Source: Hanleya hanleyi
Taxonomy: Eukaryota > Mollusca > Polyplacophora > Lepidopleurida > Hanleyidae
Assembly (NCBI GenBank): GCA_036873755.1
Contig: JAVTVY010045494.1
Span: 62,001-126,000, forward strand
Direction of reading: 5' to 3'
Length of the DNA: 64,000 nucleotides
Positions 32,578 to 45,204 of this stretch are shown here, one piece after another; the first letter of the stretch is position 1; each line of letters begins with the position of its first letter. The notes beneath the pieces were generated by a model. It searched no databases, was not told the DNA's origin, and saw only the letters and a program-made list of their open reading frames with translations. The translations under genes and the position numbers were made by a program.

Positions 32578-33082
32578 ACCTATTTAGCCTGAGCTTTTTG
32601 GAACCTGTTTAGGACTGGGCTCCACCTAATTATTTATCTCGCTTCCTTAGCTAGGTAGATCAACTTATGACACTATACCCTTGGGTCAAGTCATACAGGA
32701 AAATGTTAAAACTGTCCGTTTTACAGTGACGTCGTTTGCAGAACAGGTATGTATTGGTCTATCAGATTTTCGATTTTTTATTGATGTATTTTCCTCACAA
32801 AATATGCAAGATAATTAGTAATCTAATGTGAAATAAAATAGTTCTTGTCCACTTTTCCTCAAGACCAAGCAGAAATTGTGAAGAGAAATGACGAAAACAT
32901 CACTTTTCTGGTACCCGACATGGCCGCCCTTAAATTTAAATTTGAATTATGCAAAAAGACTCCAGTATGATGGCCCCTGTATGATGAATTACAAAATCAC
33001 GAGTGTCAGCTCTCAGTTTTCTGTCGTTCCGGAGAAAACGTAGGAATTTGGTGCCCCCCTTGACTGGTAAGGTAGAGGGTTT
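32578..33082. mobile_element. Third diverged copy of TTAA MITE, second subfamily
   Basis: TTAA at 32574-32577 precedes ACCTATTTAGCCTGAGC. The interior tracks 22859-23421: GACACTATACCCTTGGGTCAAG, CAGTGACGTC, ATGTGAAATAAAATAGTTCTTGTCCACTTTTC, GACATGGCCGCC, CACGAGTGTCAGCTCTCAGT and TGTCGTTCCGG. The right end is eroded near GACTGGTAAGGT. It sits inside duplication copy A. Confidence 0.75.
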
Positions 33083-33239
33083 AGATGGAGTTATGTCCTG
33101 TTCACTGCAAGTATCCTTCGCCGCATAGGATTTCTAGATCTTATCTTTTTGTGATTTCGTTGATTGTGTAGATAGTTTGGTAGCAGGGCGGGGTGTTGTC
33201 GTTGTGATGCTCTCCCTACCCCATTGATGGTGCTGATGA

Positions 33240-35135
33240 ACTTTCACCAGTTCCGTGAATAGACACAGATTTTTGATCATCGACGAGTTATATAACATAT
33301 GATAATGTTGTAATTCCAGAGATACATATTCGTTTTAACACAAGAAAAGAAGACGCATTATACAGGATACCCCAGATGAGACGAATGTGTCCGCTATCGA
33401 TAAATTCGGTTATTTCTAAGGCGCCTAAATGTTCGGCCATGATAACAGTTTGGGGTGGCATTGTGTTTGTGAATGAATGAAATGCATCTCCAGTGAGGGA
33501 ATATTGTAACCGTTAGAAATACTGGACTAAGTTATACCTACCCTTATATAATCTTACCGTGACTTGTTCCCTTTATGGATACAAATTCTTCCTAGATCGG
33601 TGTTGTAATATAGTTCCACTGGCTTTTGGAGTCGACATAGCTTAAACAGTAAAATCAGTTTCGCTTCTTAGATGGAGCTTAAGTTCAATTCCCGCTTACT
33701 GTCACTTGCACAGCAACGGCCCACCCGTACGTATCATCGGTATGCCCTACATTTGTGTCATTTATCTGATGAAAAAAATGTAAAATTTGATACATATGAG
33801 TAGTTCACCTCAAGCCGTGCAGAGAAGCGAACATTCGCACATGGCGCGGGGATACAGCTTCTTGTAATTATTAAAATCGTTGGGTCAACAGCGACTTCTT
33901 ATAAGAAGGCTTCCAAACATTCCCCATAAATCGATTTTGGAGACCAATATTCAAGGCACCGGACGCATCAAAAGACGTCCATGCATTAATTGATTTGGAT
34001 TCTTCAAGACAACATCTATCGCGTTGTGAGAATAGACATGGTTCATGTGTCGAATATTCCAACAGTTCAACCGATTTAGCGTCCATAGAGTGTGCGCGTC
34101 TTCCTTGAAGCCATCATTACATTTGTCCGAACACCGTCGTTATTCCGCCCCATTTTCCTCGATGAACTGTTCAATTTACTATAAACTTGTGGAACATTTA
34201 GAATAATCTATACTGACAGCTCACTATACTGACACAATTTGCTGTGTTCGTGGAACTGCCCTAGTGCAAATGACATAATAAATTATTAGATTTCGGAAAA
34301 CAGTTTAACCCAGAGAATACAGACGTATAAGCATTCTCTTTATTCGATAAAGTATAGCAAAGTATTACATTACGCTAACTTTTGTTTCAAGGTGATCACG
34401 ATTTGCGTTGTATGCGATCAGCACATCAAAACAACAGAAAAATCGGAAAGCTCCTGATCATGTTTTGTAAGTAGTACTCCAACATAAGTAAAAATTACAT
34501 GGTTCACTCGAATAATATATTATGCTTGAAATGGGCAATAGTTTCGTTCTTGTGTATAACAAATGTGTTGTTATCTAATCTAATAACCAGGACTTGGTTA
34601 CACAACTAGATCATTAGGCATCCCAGTACAGAGAACGTCGATTTTCTTATCCGTACGATAACTTGCAAAGGCCTTTGTCAGCCGCTCTCAAATTCATTGC
34701 AGATATTGCTGGAATATATATTTTGAAGGACATATATTATTAATCAGCTCTGACGAAATTCGGCAACTTGCTTTTTTGTCGATTATTTGCGCTTTTCTTT
34801 GACAACAAATGATTCGCCAAGAGCTGACTTGCACATTCTCAAATGCATATATCCTTGCGTCAGCCACGGAACTGTTGCATGACTGATCAATGGTTCAATC
34901 TAAATCAACATATATACTAATTCGTATATTCTTATTTGAAAGTACTAGATTGAGGGTGGTAGTATGTTTCACAAGTGGTTCAGAATCATGGCATACGCAT
35001 TCATATATATTATGGCTATATAACGAAATAGAGTGCATTGATTTTTTTGCTTCGTTAGATGACTAAACACTACAACAGTCTGTGGCAATATCTCGGAATT
35101 AGTAACAAGGATTTCATTATTCTATTCGCCTTTCT
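33240..35135. repeat. Segmental duplication A, main block (empty-site allele)
   Basis: It aligns with 39700-41052 joined to 48770-49885. Shared text includes GGTCATGATAACAGTTTGG, ATACAAATTCTTCCTA, TTCCAAACATTCCCCATAAATCG, TATTCCGCCCCATTT, TAATCTATACTGACAGCTCA, GTGTTCGTGGAACTGCCCTA and GGCAATATCT.GGAATTAGT. At 34496-34497 a single TA sits where copy B carries the 7.7-kb element. No gene was found in the block. Confidence 0.8.
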
Positions 35136-37600
35136 TAGATAGACGAACACTGAGGCATTTCTGCGCACATCCGATTTGCCAAACAAGATCAAAGCTGTAT
35201 GACCATGGCATTCATGGAAACTGACTTAGTTCAGATCTCACTCAGAGTTTCGTAGCAATGTCTCCTAATTTCAGTTTTCTGCTATATCATAATTCCTCTT
35301 GCCTTCATAATAGCTTGTATATATAATACCATCCAGTTCAACATTGTCAGCGCCTCGAACGACCATATACGGATCGAGGTTATTCTACAGAGTGATCGGT
35401 GTCCGGGAGTAAATTTTTTCTCCTTGGTTGTGCGCAAATATCATTGTCGGCAAGAAAATCTGACAAGAAACGCGTGCGTTGACCGAACTTTATCCCTCCT
35501 TTTCAAGTTGGCACCGGATATGGAAAGTCGGGATCCCTCAAATTTATGTCGATCCGGAGATAGGAGCAAAAACAACAACAGGTGACGGTATATACCTGGC
35601 GAATCTATATACATTGCTACTATTAGCAAAGCCATCACTTTTCTGAATGGTTCAACTGTTTGAGTGTGAGTTAAAAAATAAATCATATCATGTTTTATTG
35701 TATTTCTGGAAATGTACTGGAACAGCTGAACTGACAATAACGTTATCACCTTTGTACATGAACATGGCGACCAGCAGCTCCGGGCATGGCCGGTGCGTCA
35801 GGAATATGGCAATTTGGCTTGAACCTTTCACCACTTTGATTTACATTACCATTTCAGTAAAGTGATATTCAATCATCAGTTATCACAATTTATTGTAGAA
35901 AAGCTATCCAGCAATCGATGTAAATGAAGAAAGTAAACTATAAGTTATGAAGGAGCGCGCTCCGGAAAGATGACCTATGAAACGCAGAACGACCCCCGAA
36001 GAAAGAGGAAATTTTCGATGACCGACCTGGCTTGAACGCAAACCATCAATTTCTTCGTAAATTATTGAGATGGTCGACACGTTCTTTTTCTGGACCCAAT
36101 CTCTGTACATTTATAAATAGATATAATAAAATAACGTGAAAGCAGAAATAACTACATGTACGTCTATCGCTCATTACACGGATATCATTTCAGCGAGATC
36201 TGACTATGAGAAGTGATTCCTCGGGGATATGAATGGTGCATCAATATTATTGCCATGACTACCGGTGATTCGGTCAGGATATCAACAACAGCGTCTGCAA
36301 AGTGTGAGGGGAAATGTTGCGGATTGATGAAGGGAATGTACTGTGTCAGATGAAAGGGGACAAATAAGGCATCGGATTTAGAGAAAATAGAGATTGATAG
36401 CTTCAATCAATTAATTTATCGTACATGCGAACATGTGTCTTAACCCTCATCTGTGACTGTTCTTTGATGCATTTTCCTGTACTGCCAAATGTATTGAGTA
36501 GAAACCTTTGGCTACCATTTTTTTTTAACCTAACTACACTAGGTGAAATTCTTTCCGACTCAAACATTTTGGATCGAGTGTATTCCAACCCCAAAATATT
36601 GGATCGCAGTAACTTTCAATCTATGTATGTCGACCAATATTCTTAGATCTCAATCTAGGGTGGTAGATTCGACCGAACATTTGTAGATTAAATTGATTTT
36701 CAATGGAATGAAAGGATATCTGTTGTCGAAATTGCTTTCCAGATTGTGTTATGCAATATCTGATGTAACTTTCCTGGCATTTCATGTCGTTGATAGCGAC
36801 AAGACTGGACATGGAATCATTCGGTCAATCCTGGAGAACTGAACAGGTACACTGTCGGCGGGCAATTAATACGCTGAAATTGTGCGTTACATGAACTACG
36901 TTACCGCGGAAAGGGGGTAATCGGAAGGACGATTCAGAGAGCTATGGAATAGTACTTAAAAACGCATTTACTATACACATACAATTGTTTCGCACTCCGT
37001 GGGAAACACACGAAACAATTCAATACTTTTGAACAGCCGCAATGTGACCGTCTACGTTTCCGAGCAAACTTTTACCGTTCTATTATTAGTGATCTAGGGA
37101 AAGAGACTGTCAGAGAATTGCCCAAACAATTGGTGACCCCTATGACCCCTGTCGCTGTCTGCCTGTTCATAAACTAGTCCCGAATAGTCTTTATTTTCAA
37201 AATCCACAACCTCTGTACATACAGGTCATCATTTGTCACGTCGGGTAGTCTTTGCAGGAGTTGACATGTTCGACCACTATCCGATATGTCATACAACGAA
37301 CAGGATGTCGTATTAGTCTTATCCAGCCCGGTATCGATGGCGTGAAGAAGTGTGAATATGACAAAACAAATGCAGTGAATATATCCATCGTCGTTACCAT
37401 TGTAAAATCGGGTTGTTTGAGCCAGAATCACAAGACGACCAAGCGACAGTTTAGTTCAGTATTGAGAATTTGAAGATCTGATTCGACAGTCAATTTTCAG
37501 CTATCGTCGTAAAATTTCCGCGTCAATTAATCACTCGACTGCTAATTGCTAATGATCTTGTACATGGAAATAATAACCAATAGACTGCCTAATAACCCTT
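35136..37600. other. No gene seen between duplication copies
   Basis: Only short frames. A minus-strand frame at 37174-37431 has a hydrophobic, Cys-containing start but begins with GTG in eukaryotic DNA and has no splice context. A short repeat of TTGGATCGAGTGTATTCCAA/TTGGATCGCAG occurs near 36569-36612. Confidence 0.35.
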
Positions 37601-37603
37601 TTT

Positions 37604-38160
37604 CCCACCATGTTCACAGAGAGAGAAAACATGATGTTCCAGAGTCTGCTAGTGCATGTCGCTAGCAGGAAAGAGTAATCACTCGCCAGTTACACGTTGA
37701 AGAATGCTTAAAGGCTTTAGTACAGCTGATAACCCGTTCGCGATATCTGTCGCTGGTTATTTCGCCAGCAGATCTTTCACCCTGGTAGGCGCCACGCACT
37801 GCATGGTTCCCGGAGCAGATAAAAAAAATATTCGGAGATGGTTCGTGCCTTGTGAAAAGTATCTTTCCACTACCCAATTGACCACATCACCTAATTTAGT
37901 TTATGAAAATATAAATGCGGTGCCAGACGGCGGGATTTGATGCTATTTCTATTGTTGGTAACATATAGAAGGTAAAGACGAATGCTTTTATCAGCTTGAG
38001 AACATACATACCGGTAATTACAAAGCAGAATTAAGCAAAAAAAAGCACACAAAAAACGCAAAGCTATAAGGTTAAACTTAAGTTTTGTTCGCTGATAACC
38101 GCGTTCGAGACGGAATGAAGTAATTTCTAACACCTTGAGAACGGCCAGGACAAGTCCGAA
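37604..38160. repeat. Segmental duplication B, left block
   Basis: Direct counterpart of 29744-30300 at an offset of about 7,860 bases. Order and orientation of landmarks are the same, so this is a direct duplication. Confidence 0.75.
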
Positions 38161-38284
38161 CTGACCATTTTGAAATATTTGCGACTTGTACTTCAGGCAG
38201 GTAAATATTTATCATGCGCATTGTATAATCCACTCGTCGATTGGTTGCCATTGAGCATGTGATCAAAATGTCTTAAAGAAGATC

Positions 38285-38965
38285 TTGATGCGAAAAGACA
38301 CATCCCGTACAGATATGTATCCACATAACATTTCTCGACTCTCTGTTTCTACTATCAGGGATGTTTCTTTGTTTACAAAGTTGCCTAATTTTCTCATAAA
38401 TAACATCTATGTGAAATTTGGCAGCACCATATATCGACAGCGTATAGGTAGCCCTGTAGATACTAACACTGATCCCTCATTGAGCTTTCGAACACTGATC
38501 TCTTCAAAGCCGGTGTCTTCCCATTCACAAAACGGTATATAGACGATCTTCTTGCTGTGGATACTCGCTGTATAAATAACACAATGGGGGATATATATCC
38601 ACCTTCATTGGATTTGAAGGAAATTACAAATAGCCCTAATGGCACATAACACATTTAGACCTACCTCTCTATAAAACTGAAGCGAGCCTTGTCTCTGGTT
38701 GACTTTACGACAAAAGAGATTATTACAATTTTGGTATCGTTAACTATCTCTTTCTGGACTGTAATATTCCAATAATACCTGCATATGGCGTATACATATC
38801 TCGCCTAGTAGCATTTGCTAGATCTTGTATTAAACGTGACTATTTTAATATACGCAACAAAACATTTCTGCAGAAGCTTATGAAAGCGCCTCCATTCAAC
38901 GTTTCTCAAATTTGGCGTTACATATCGGATGCTGTTAGTAAGATACGAATGTTGCAGGCAAGATC
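38285..38965 (+). pseudogene. Decayed retroelement reverse transcriptase
   Basis: Fragments in shifting plus-strand frames follow RT order: FLINNIYVKFGSTIYRQRIG (motif before the first catalytic region), then RYIDDLLAVDTR with the YIDD catalytic pair near 38535-38570, DIYPPSLDLKEI, LYDKRDYYNFGIVNYLFLD, then IPAYGVYISRLVAFARSC and RNKTFLQKLMKAPPFN. The LYDKRDDF..IVNFPF and PAYGVYISQLIR signatures are common in Penelope-like or related RT proteins of marine invertebrates. Deletions and stops (HI-stop after NSPNGT) show that it is dead. It lies only in duplication copy B, so it inserted after duplication or was lost from A. Confidence 0.75.
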
Positions 38966-39094
38966 TATGTCGTTACGTTTCGTAACTGTTGTTCAGTCCC
39001 GCTTAATGGTGTCCATGTATTTTAAGGTCCTCATGGTGTTCATATGAACGTTTGTCTAAGGTACATCCTACTTTATATAACGACTTTCATCAAA

Positions 39095-39330
39095 GTCATA
39101 TGGATTAGGAATATTGATCAGCGATATGGATTTGATATTTTTGGAACATAATGATGTCTTTCCGGCATAGTTGAAAACTCTTGGCCGCTTCTGTCTTGCA
39201 GGAAAATAGCCTATTTTTATGTATTCTATGATTCATTTTTTGAAGTTGGTGTTAAAGTTGTTATATGAATTCAGTTTTTGGATTATGGACTTCAAACTGG
39301 ACTTATGGACGACTCATAATGAATGAGTAT
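39095..39330 (+). repeat. R2 dispersed repeat, copy 3, opposite orientation
   Basis: TGATCAGCGATATGGATTTG, ATTTTTGGAACATAATGATG, GAAAACTCTTGGCCGCTTCT and GGATTATGGACTTCAAACTG match the reverse complement of the 21.9-kb copy. The frame is broken by a stop (after FPA), unlike the younger copies. Confidence 0.7.
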
Positions 39331-39699
39331 GTTACATGTACTAACCTCTATTTGTTTAAAATTCCCGTTCCAAAACTCTACTCTACTCTTACGGAAGTTA
39401 TTCATATTTCTATTATATTTTTTTTAAAGATTTTCGTCAAGTGTTATCTAAAGCACCAAATCTGTGCTTAGCCAGATCAAGACCGAAGAGTAATTACATG
39501 TCGCCAAGTATCGGGGATTGCTCCACTAATGGATGCAGTCCATTCCCAATCCATTATATTGACGATATACTTGGCTCTGACTTTTGTCCTTTCAAGGATA
39601 CTGTACAAAGCTTTGGCAAGAGGGATGAGGTGCTATAATTCCCCATCCCATCTCCGTCACGCTGGTACCTGTTAGGGTTAATCTTTCTACAGTTCGATC

Positions 39700-41052
39700 A
39701 ATGCTTGCCCGCTCAGGTCCCTCTCAATAGACATAGATCACCGGGGATTTATGATTAACATAGGATGATGCTGTAAATGCAGAGATATATATTCGATCTA
39801 ATGCTCGAAAAGAATACGGGATACACTATATGAGGTTATGTTATGTCTAAGGAGCCCAAATGTTTCGGTCATGATAACAGTTTGGTGTGGTATTGTATCT
39901 GTAAATGTATTAAAGGCATCTGCATTGAGAGAATAGTGTAAGCTTTAGTAATAATCGAATGAGGAACGCCTGCTCTTATATAATCCTTCCGCGGGTTGTT
40001 CCCTGTGTAGATACAAATTCTTCCTATACTGGTGTTGTAATATTTCTCCACTGGCCTTGTGTGTCGACATAGCAAAAACGGTAAACAGTCTCACGCTCTG
40101 GAAGGAGCTTGCGTTCAATCACAGCTTACTGCCAATTCAATGGGAGATTTGCACAATATCAATATATTCAATCAGATTACCTGATCGCCACTCCCCTTTT
40201 GTCGAGTTTGACCCAGTTAAGAAATCAGTTGACAGAAATAAAGAAAACTTTCGTCAGTCCGTCCACACGTACGTCTCTCCAGTATACCCTACAAATCTGC
40301 ACATGTGTCGGCTATCTGGCGGGGGAAAAAATATATATGAGTAATTCATCGCAAGCCGTGTAGAGAAGCGAGTGGGCCACATTCAAACATAGCACGGGAA
40401 TACAGCTTCATGTCAGTGTACAACTGGTTGGGTCAATATCGAGTACTTGTCTTATCCTATTAGAACGCTTTCCAAACATTCCCCATAAATCGGACTTGGG
40501 AGACCAATATACATCGCTCCGGGAGCATCAAAGGAATTCCATGCACTGATCTCGATTCCTGAAGAGAACATTTATCGCGGTATGAGAATAGACATGCTGA
40601 TCAAAGCTTTAAGTTTTAGTTCAAACAATTTAGTATCCATCGAGTGTGTTTGTCTGCCTTGAAGCCAGCTTCACACTTGTCAGAATATCATCGTTATTCC
40701 GCCCCATTTCCCTCGAGGAACTCTTCAATTTACTCTGAACTTGTGGAATATTTAGAATAATCTATACTGACAGCTCATAACACAATTTTCTGTGTTCGTG
40801 GAACTGCCCTAGTGCATACGACAAGATAAACGATTAGATTTCTGAAAATATTTTGACATGTTTGATGTCTAACATGAACTCCTGCCCGGAGAACCCATCC
40901 TCTTTATCCGATGAAGTATAGAACTAGTATATTACGGTAACATATGCTTCAACACCGTCATCATTTGTGTTGGATGTGATCAGCACTTCAAAATATCAGG
41001 AGAAACGAAACGCTAGGGACCATGATTTGGACCTCAATATAATAACAGTGTA
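39700..41052. repeat. Segmental duplication B, main block, left of the insertion
   Basis: Counterpart of 33240-34497. It ends at the TA (41051-41052) that flanks the 7.7-kb element. A tentative further upstream match (39360-39580 with 31075-31140 and 32520-32560) suggests the duplication began earlier and was broken up by insertions. Confidence 0.75.
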
Positions 41053-41195
41053 CAGTACCGACCAGATTAAAGGTTCGCCTAACGGGCGCATCTAACGCAC
41101 TAACGCGCTTCAAATTAATGCGCTCAGTGGGAGGCCTAACACGCTCCCAAACGCACTCGAAAATTCCTAACGTACGTCTAACGGTCTGCTAACGT

Positions 41196-41800
41196 TCTCT
41201 TTATTCTATGTAACGCACTCGGACAATGGGCAGGTCGAGCAGCTGCCAGACGCAACCTAACGCCCTCGGAGAAATTGACATGCTGGTTAAACTAACGTGC
41301 GCTTTGTCCGACCTAACGTACTCGGGGGACGAATATGACCAGCCAAACCACTGAGGCATACATCTACGTAAACTGGAAAGTAAGAAATGATAGAATTAAT
41401 TAGTTTGACATCTTCGTTTCAATGGCGATGATAAGCTAATAAATTTTATTGCATCGACACTAAAAATAATTGCCCCCGTACTAAAATTATTTATAGTATC
41501 CTAAACAGCAAGATATATCTTATAATGTCGGGTTTTTCCATATTCGTTCCACGAGCGCGTTACGTTGGACAAAGAGCACGTTAGTGTAATAGTCACGACA
41601 ATTATCCTAGAGCGTTAGGTTGAACAAAGAGCACGTTAATAACGCATATGGCTTGTCAAATTGAACTAAAAATAACGTCTCAGGACACAACGTCTATTTT
41701 TATATGTTTCTCTTGAGAAAAATATGTCACACCGGAGTTGCAAATGAAGAAAAAAAATATGCTATAGCTATGTTATTAGATACTAGCCGGACATTATCGG
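41196..41800. repeat. Internal duplication in the TIR element, copy 1
   Basis: It aligns with 42280-42830: TAACGCACTCGGACAA, ACTGAGGCATACATCTACG, TTAATTAGTTTGACATC, GTTACGTTGGACAAAGAGCA, GAGTTGCAAATGAAG.AAAAAATAT and TTATTAGATACTAGCCGGACATTATCGG. The offset is about 1.03-1.08 kb. Confidence 0.7.
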
Positions 41801-42279
41801 ATATTATTCCCTTTTATGCAGAGCTTATCCGCTACTCGGTCTGCCATTTACACGATGAGAGTTTACCTTGGTATATTTTCTCAAACCTGATCGCCTCATA
41901 TCCATGTATCTTGCGCAGGTTTATTAATGAATGATTTTGATCCTTCCTAAAATACGGTCATGACAGATAATAGATATGACCTAACAAGGCGATCAGAGTC
42001 ATAACCAAACCCGTGTGTCGGATGTGCTCAGGCAATTTTGCAAGATCATTACCATTGCTTCTGATGATGAGGTAAATAGATGCGGCCCATATATAACGAG
42101 AAGGTTTTCGCCATTTCATATTAATAGTAGCCACAGCTGTTCCTTAGTCCCCCCCCCAACAGATAGGTCGGAAGAGAGTGAATAAGATACTTATCAATGA
42201 AGGTGGACAGATGAAATATAAAGGGGGAAAAAGACAGATCGAGAAATTGTCACGATACTAGATCTGACAGCGGGGGTAA

Positions 42280-42830
42280 TTGATGTGCTCTTTGTTAAAC
42301 ATAACGCACTCGGACAAACTGGCATGCAGGTTACTGTAACGTGCAGTTTATTTGTCATAACGCCATCGCAGAATGTTGTCAGGCAAATCATTGAGGCATA
42401 CATCTCCCTGTCCTATAATATAGAAAATGCTAGACTTAATTAGTTCGTTGTCCTCGTTTCAGTAAAGATGACAGTCAAATAAATTCGATTACAGTCGAAA
42501 CTGAATATAAATCCAGTCGAACTGGAGTTACTGGTAGTATCCGATACATGAATATATACCTCATCATGTCTAGTTTGTCTATATATTCGTTCTGCGAGTG
42601 TGTTACGTTGGACAAAGGGCAAGATAGTGTAATCATCACAACACTCATTCGAGAGCGTTAGCTTGAACAAAGGGAAGATTAATAACTTAAATGACTCGAC
42701 AGAGTGAACGGAAACAATGGCACAAGGACTATTTTCGTTTGTTTCGGTTGGGAAAATATGCCGTACATGAGTTGCAAATAAAGCAAAAAATATCCTGGCT
42801 AGGTTATTAGATAGGAGCCGGACATTATCG
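42280..42830. repeat. Internal duplication in the TIR element, copy 2
   Basis: Second, diverged copy of 41196-41800 in the same orientation, ending TTATTAGATAGGAGCCGGACATTATCGG. Between the copies lies about 450 bp with a 9-C run near 42150. Confidence 0.7.
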
Positions 42831-42839
42831 GCATATCCA

Positions 42840-43560
42840 GAGTTACGCAGTTATGACGAGGACTCAAGAGAGTGTCCGATGAAGTAATGCAGAATATAAA
42901 GGAATCGTCTACAAGCTAAGTTGAGAAGTTACGCAATTAGGTGAGAAAAGAAGAAAGCATTTATTGATGAAGTTACGCTGATAAAGAGGGGAAAATTGCT
43001 GACAAAGTTGCACAGTTACGGTCTCAGAAAAAGACACACTGCGAGCAAAATTGTGTTGAAACCATTTTAGCACCAGAATTGAATTGAAAATAACACAAAT
43101 TTGGATCACAATCAACACCGATGTGTGTTAACTCAACTGAATTTTGTGTTGATATATGGAATTCAACACAAAATCATGTTCATTTCAACACAAAACTGTT
43201 TGTGTTGAAGCCATTTTAGCACAACATTTTGTTAAAACAACACAATTATTTTCTCGGTGCAGGTCTATAGAATTTACGCTGTCAGAAAAGAGAGAGAGAC
43301 CGATATAGCTGGAGTTACACAGTAACGCTGAAAAAAAGATAAAGGATCTTACGAAGTTACGCATATACCCTTGAGTGAAATGAACTGATCCATCACTGGA
43401 GTTAAGCACTTACGCTCTCAAGAAAGAGATGTCTATAGTTGGAGTTACGCAGTTACATTGAGCAGAATAGAAAGGATCTCTCGAAGTTTGGCAGTTACGC
43501 TGAACAAAAATATTAAAAAAACTTCACTCGCCAATCTGTTTGTTAGAATTTGGGTTACGC
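42840..43560. repeat. GAGTTACGCAGTTACGCTGA minisatellite, degenerate, with TTGTGTT insert
   Basis: Variants of GAAGTTACGC or GAGTTACGCAGTTACGCTGA with AAAGGATCT recur near 42840, 42925, 42970, 43005, 43312, 43355, 43400, 43440 and 43490. Units are irregular (roughly 40-70 bp). The array is split by the AACACAA-rich block at 43030-43258. Confidence 0.55.
43030..43258. mobile_element. AACACAA/TTGTGTT inverted-repeat block, candidate MITE
   Basis: Both edges read inward toward TTGTGTT: GAGCAAAATTGTGTTGA on the left, and AACACAATTATTTTCTC on the right (reverse complement GAGAAAATAATTGTGTT). GAAGCCATTTTAGCAC and GAAACCATTTTAGCAC occur inside, with several TGTTGA/TCAACA words. It interrupts the GTTACGC minisatellite. 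No target duplication is certain. Confidence 0.5.
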
Positions 43561-44130
43561 GGATTGAATTTCGTCGATATTGAGAAGTAAATTTTGATTT
43601 TCAACGAGAATCGATCCCAAGGCCATTCGAATGTGTATGTTTTGTATGTACTGACTATGCTTTGTCATAACGTACTATGAATTCAAAAACCAAAATACAG
43701 AACTGAAATATCAGGTAAAGGGAGGAATTAATCGATGAAAGTGCATGGGCAAATACATAGAAACGAAAAGAAATAAAACTTGGGCGGGGAGTGGGTGTGG
43801 GAGTGCACCCAGTTCTGCCAGCAAATGAGAACTCGACCTTACTTTATGTCATTGAACGCTGAAAATTAAAAGTGTATATTTTCATTCATATATTTTAGAC
43901 TAATCATACTACGTGCTATAGTTATATTAAGTTAGAATGACGGCGAGGGTACGACGCGTATTATCCACGTTTTTGCAAGATACTGGTTCAACTGAACGAA
44001 ATGAAATCAACTATAATAGTACAAGCCTGGTAACTGACATGTGGAACAAGGTAAGAAACGATAAAGAATTGTTTGCTTCTTCCCGCATCTTTAATCCGAC
44101 GGGAAAATACATAGACTGCTCTGGATCCAG

Positions 44131-44224
44131 GGCATTTCCCTCAGTGGACATTTCCCCCATGGATATTTCCCCCAGTGGGCATTTCCCTCAGTGGACATTT
44201 CCTCCAGTGGACATTTCCCCCACC
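44131..44224. repeat. 16-bp minisatellite, about 5.5 units
   Basis: CATTTCCCTCAGTGGA and variants (CATTTCCCCCATGGAT, ATTTCCTCCAGTGGAC) repeat every 16 bases. A 99-codon frame beginning at 43937 runs into it and is probably chance. Confidence 0.85.
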
Positions 44225-45204
44225 CTATATTTTTAGGTTATTTCGAACATAGTTTTTAAATAATTCGGTAAAAACAATTTTTCTTAAATTTTTTTATTCA
44301 TATCAACCCTTTACAATTTGCTCAACTGTGATATAAAATTGAATATTGACAGAGTACATGCGAATTTTATCGATGAAAGTGGACAAAAATGTAACATCTT
44401 TGCTTTGAAGAGCACATCGTTATGTCAGCAAATCCGAACATAACTCTCAATAACTTTATCAACTTGTATTTATCAGTCTATTATGTTTTCATTCATATAT
44501 TTATTGAGTTCCAGGTTAAGGTCAGGAACTGTCAGGACTCCCTCGCCCAGTCCGGTTCTTGACTCTCCTTTTGTTCTATGTACCAACGCGCTCGGAATAT
44601 ATAATGAATAGCCAGCGTGTAGTGCAGTTGGCATGGCTGCAGTTTTCACAGGGCTGGAAAGGATTTTAGGAGGTAGAGAAAACTACATAAAGTATAGGTC
44701 CGCGTAAAGTTTAACATTTCAATTTTCACCAGCAACACCAGTATTAGGTTTTTTTTGACACTGACGCCTCGTGATTCGAGCGGGCATTTGGAACTGACGG
44801 ACGGAAATCTACGAACCTGCCACCCGAAATCTCCTAAAATTTCAGAATGATGATCCCCGCCCGATTCTTTAATTTTCATATAAAAAAGTTGGACAGTCTA
44901 TTTTCATATTTTACTTTAAAAAATCATTTGTTATATTTTGTTATCAATGACATATTAAAAGGTAAAAAAATAATAAAATTTTGCAAAGTCTGAACATATT
45001 GGACAGCCTATTTTCGTATATATTTTTTTTAATTAAGAAAAAATCAATTTATTTTATTAAGGTCGTTTGTTCTCGGTAAAGCCTCTGTCGGGAGGCACGC
45101 GTATAGGTGCGAAATTGGCAAAGCACAGGACAATTTCAGAGTGCTGCATAGGTGTGAAATGATCAATGGGTTAAACTAAAGTAAACAGGAAAATATGACA
45201 CTTC

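Noticed and set aside
37174..37431. Minus-strand frame with a signal-peptide-like start
   Set aside because: It begins with GTG, which is not a normal animal start, and no splice or poly(A) context supports it.
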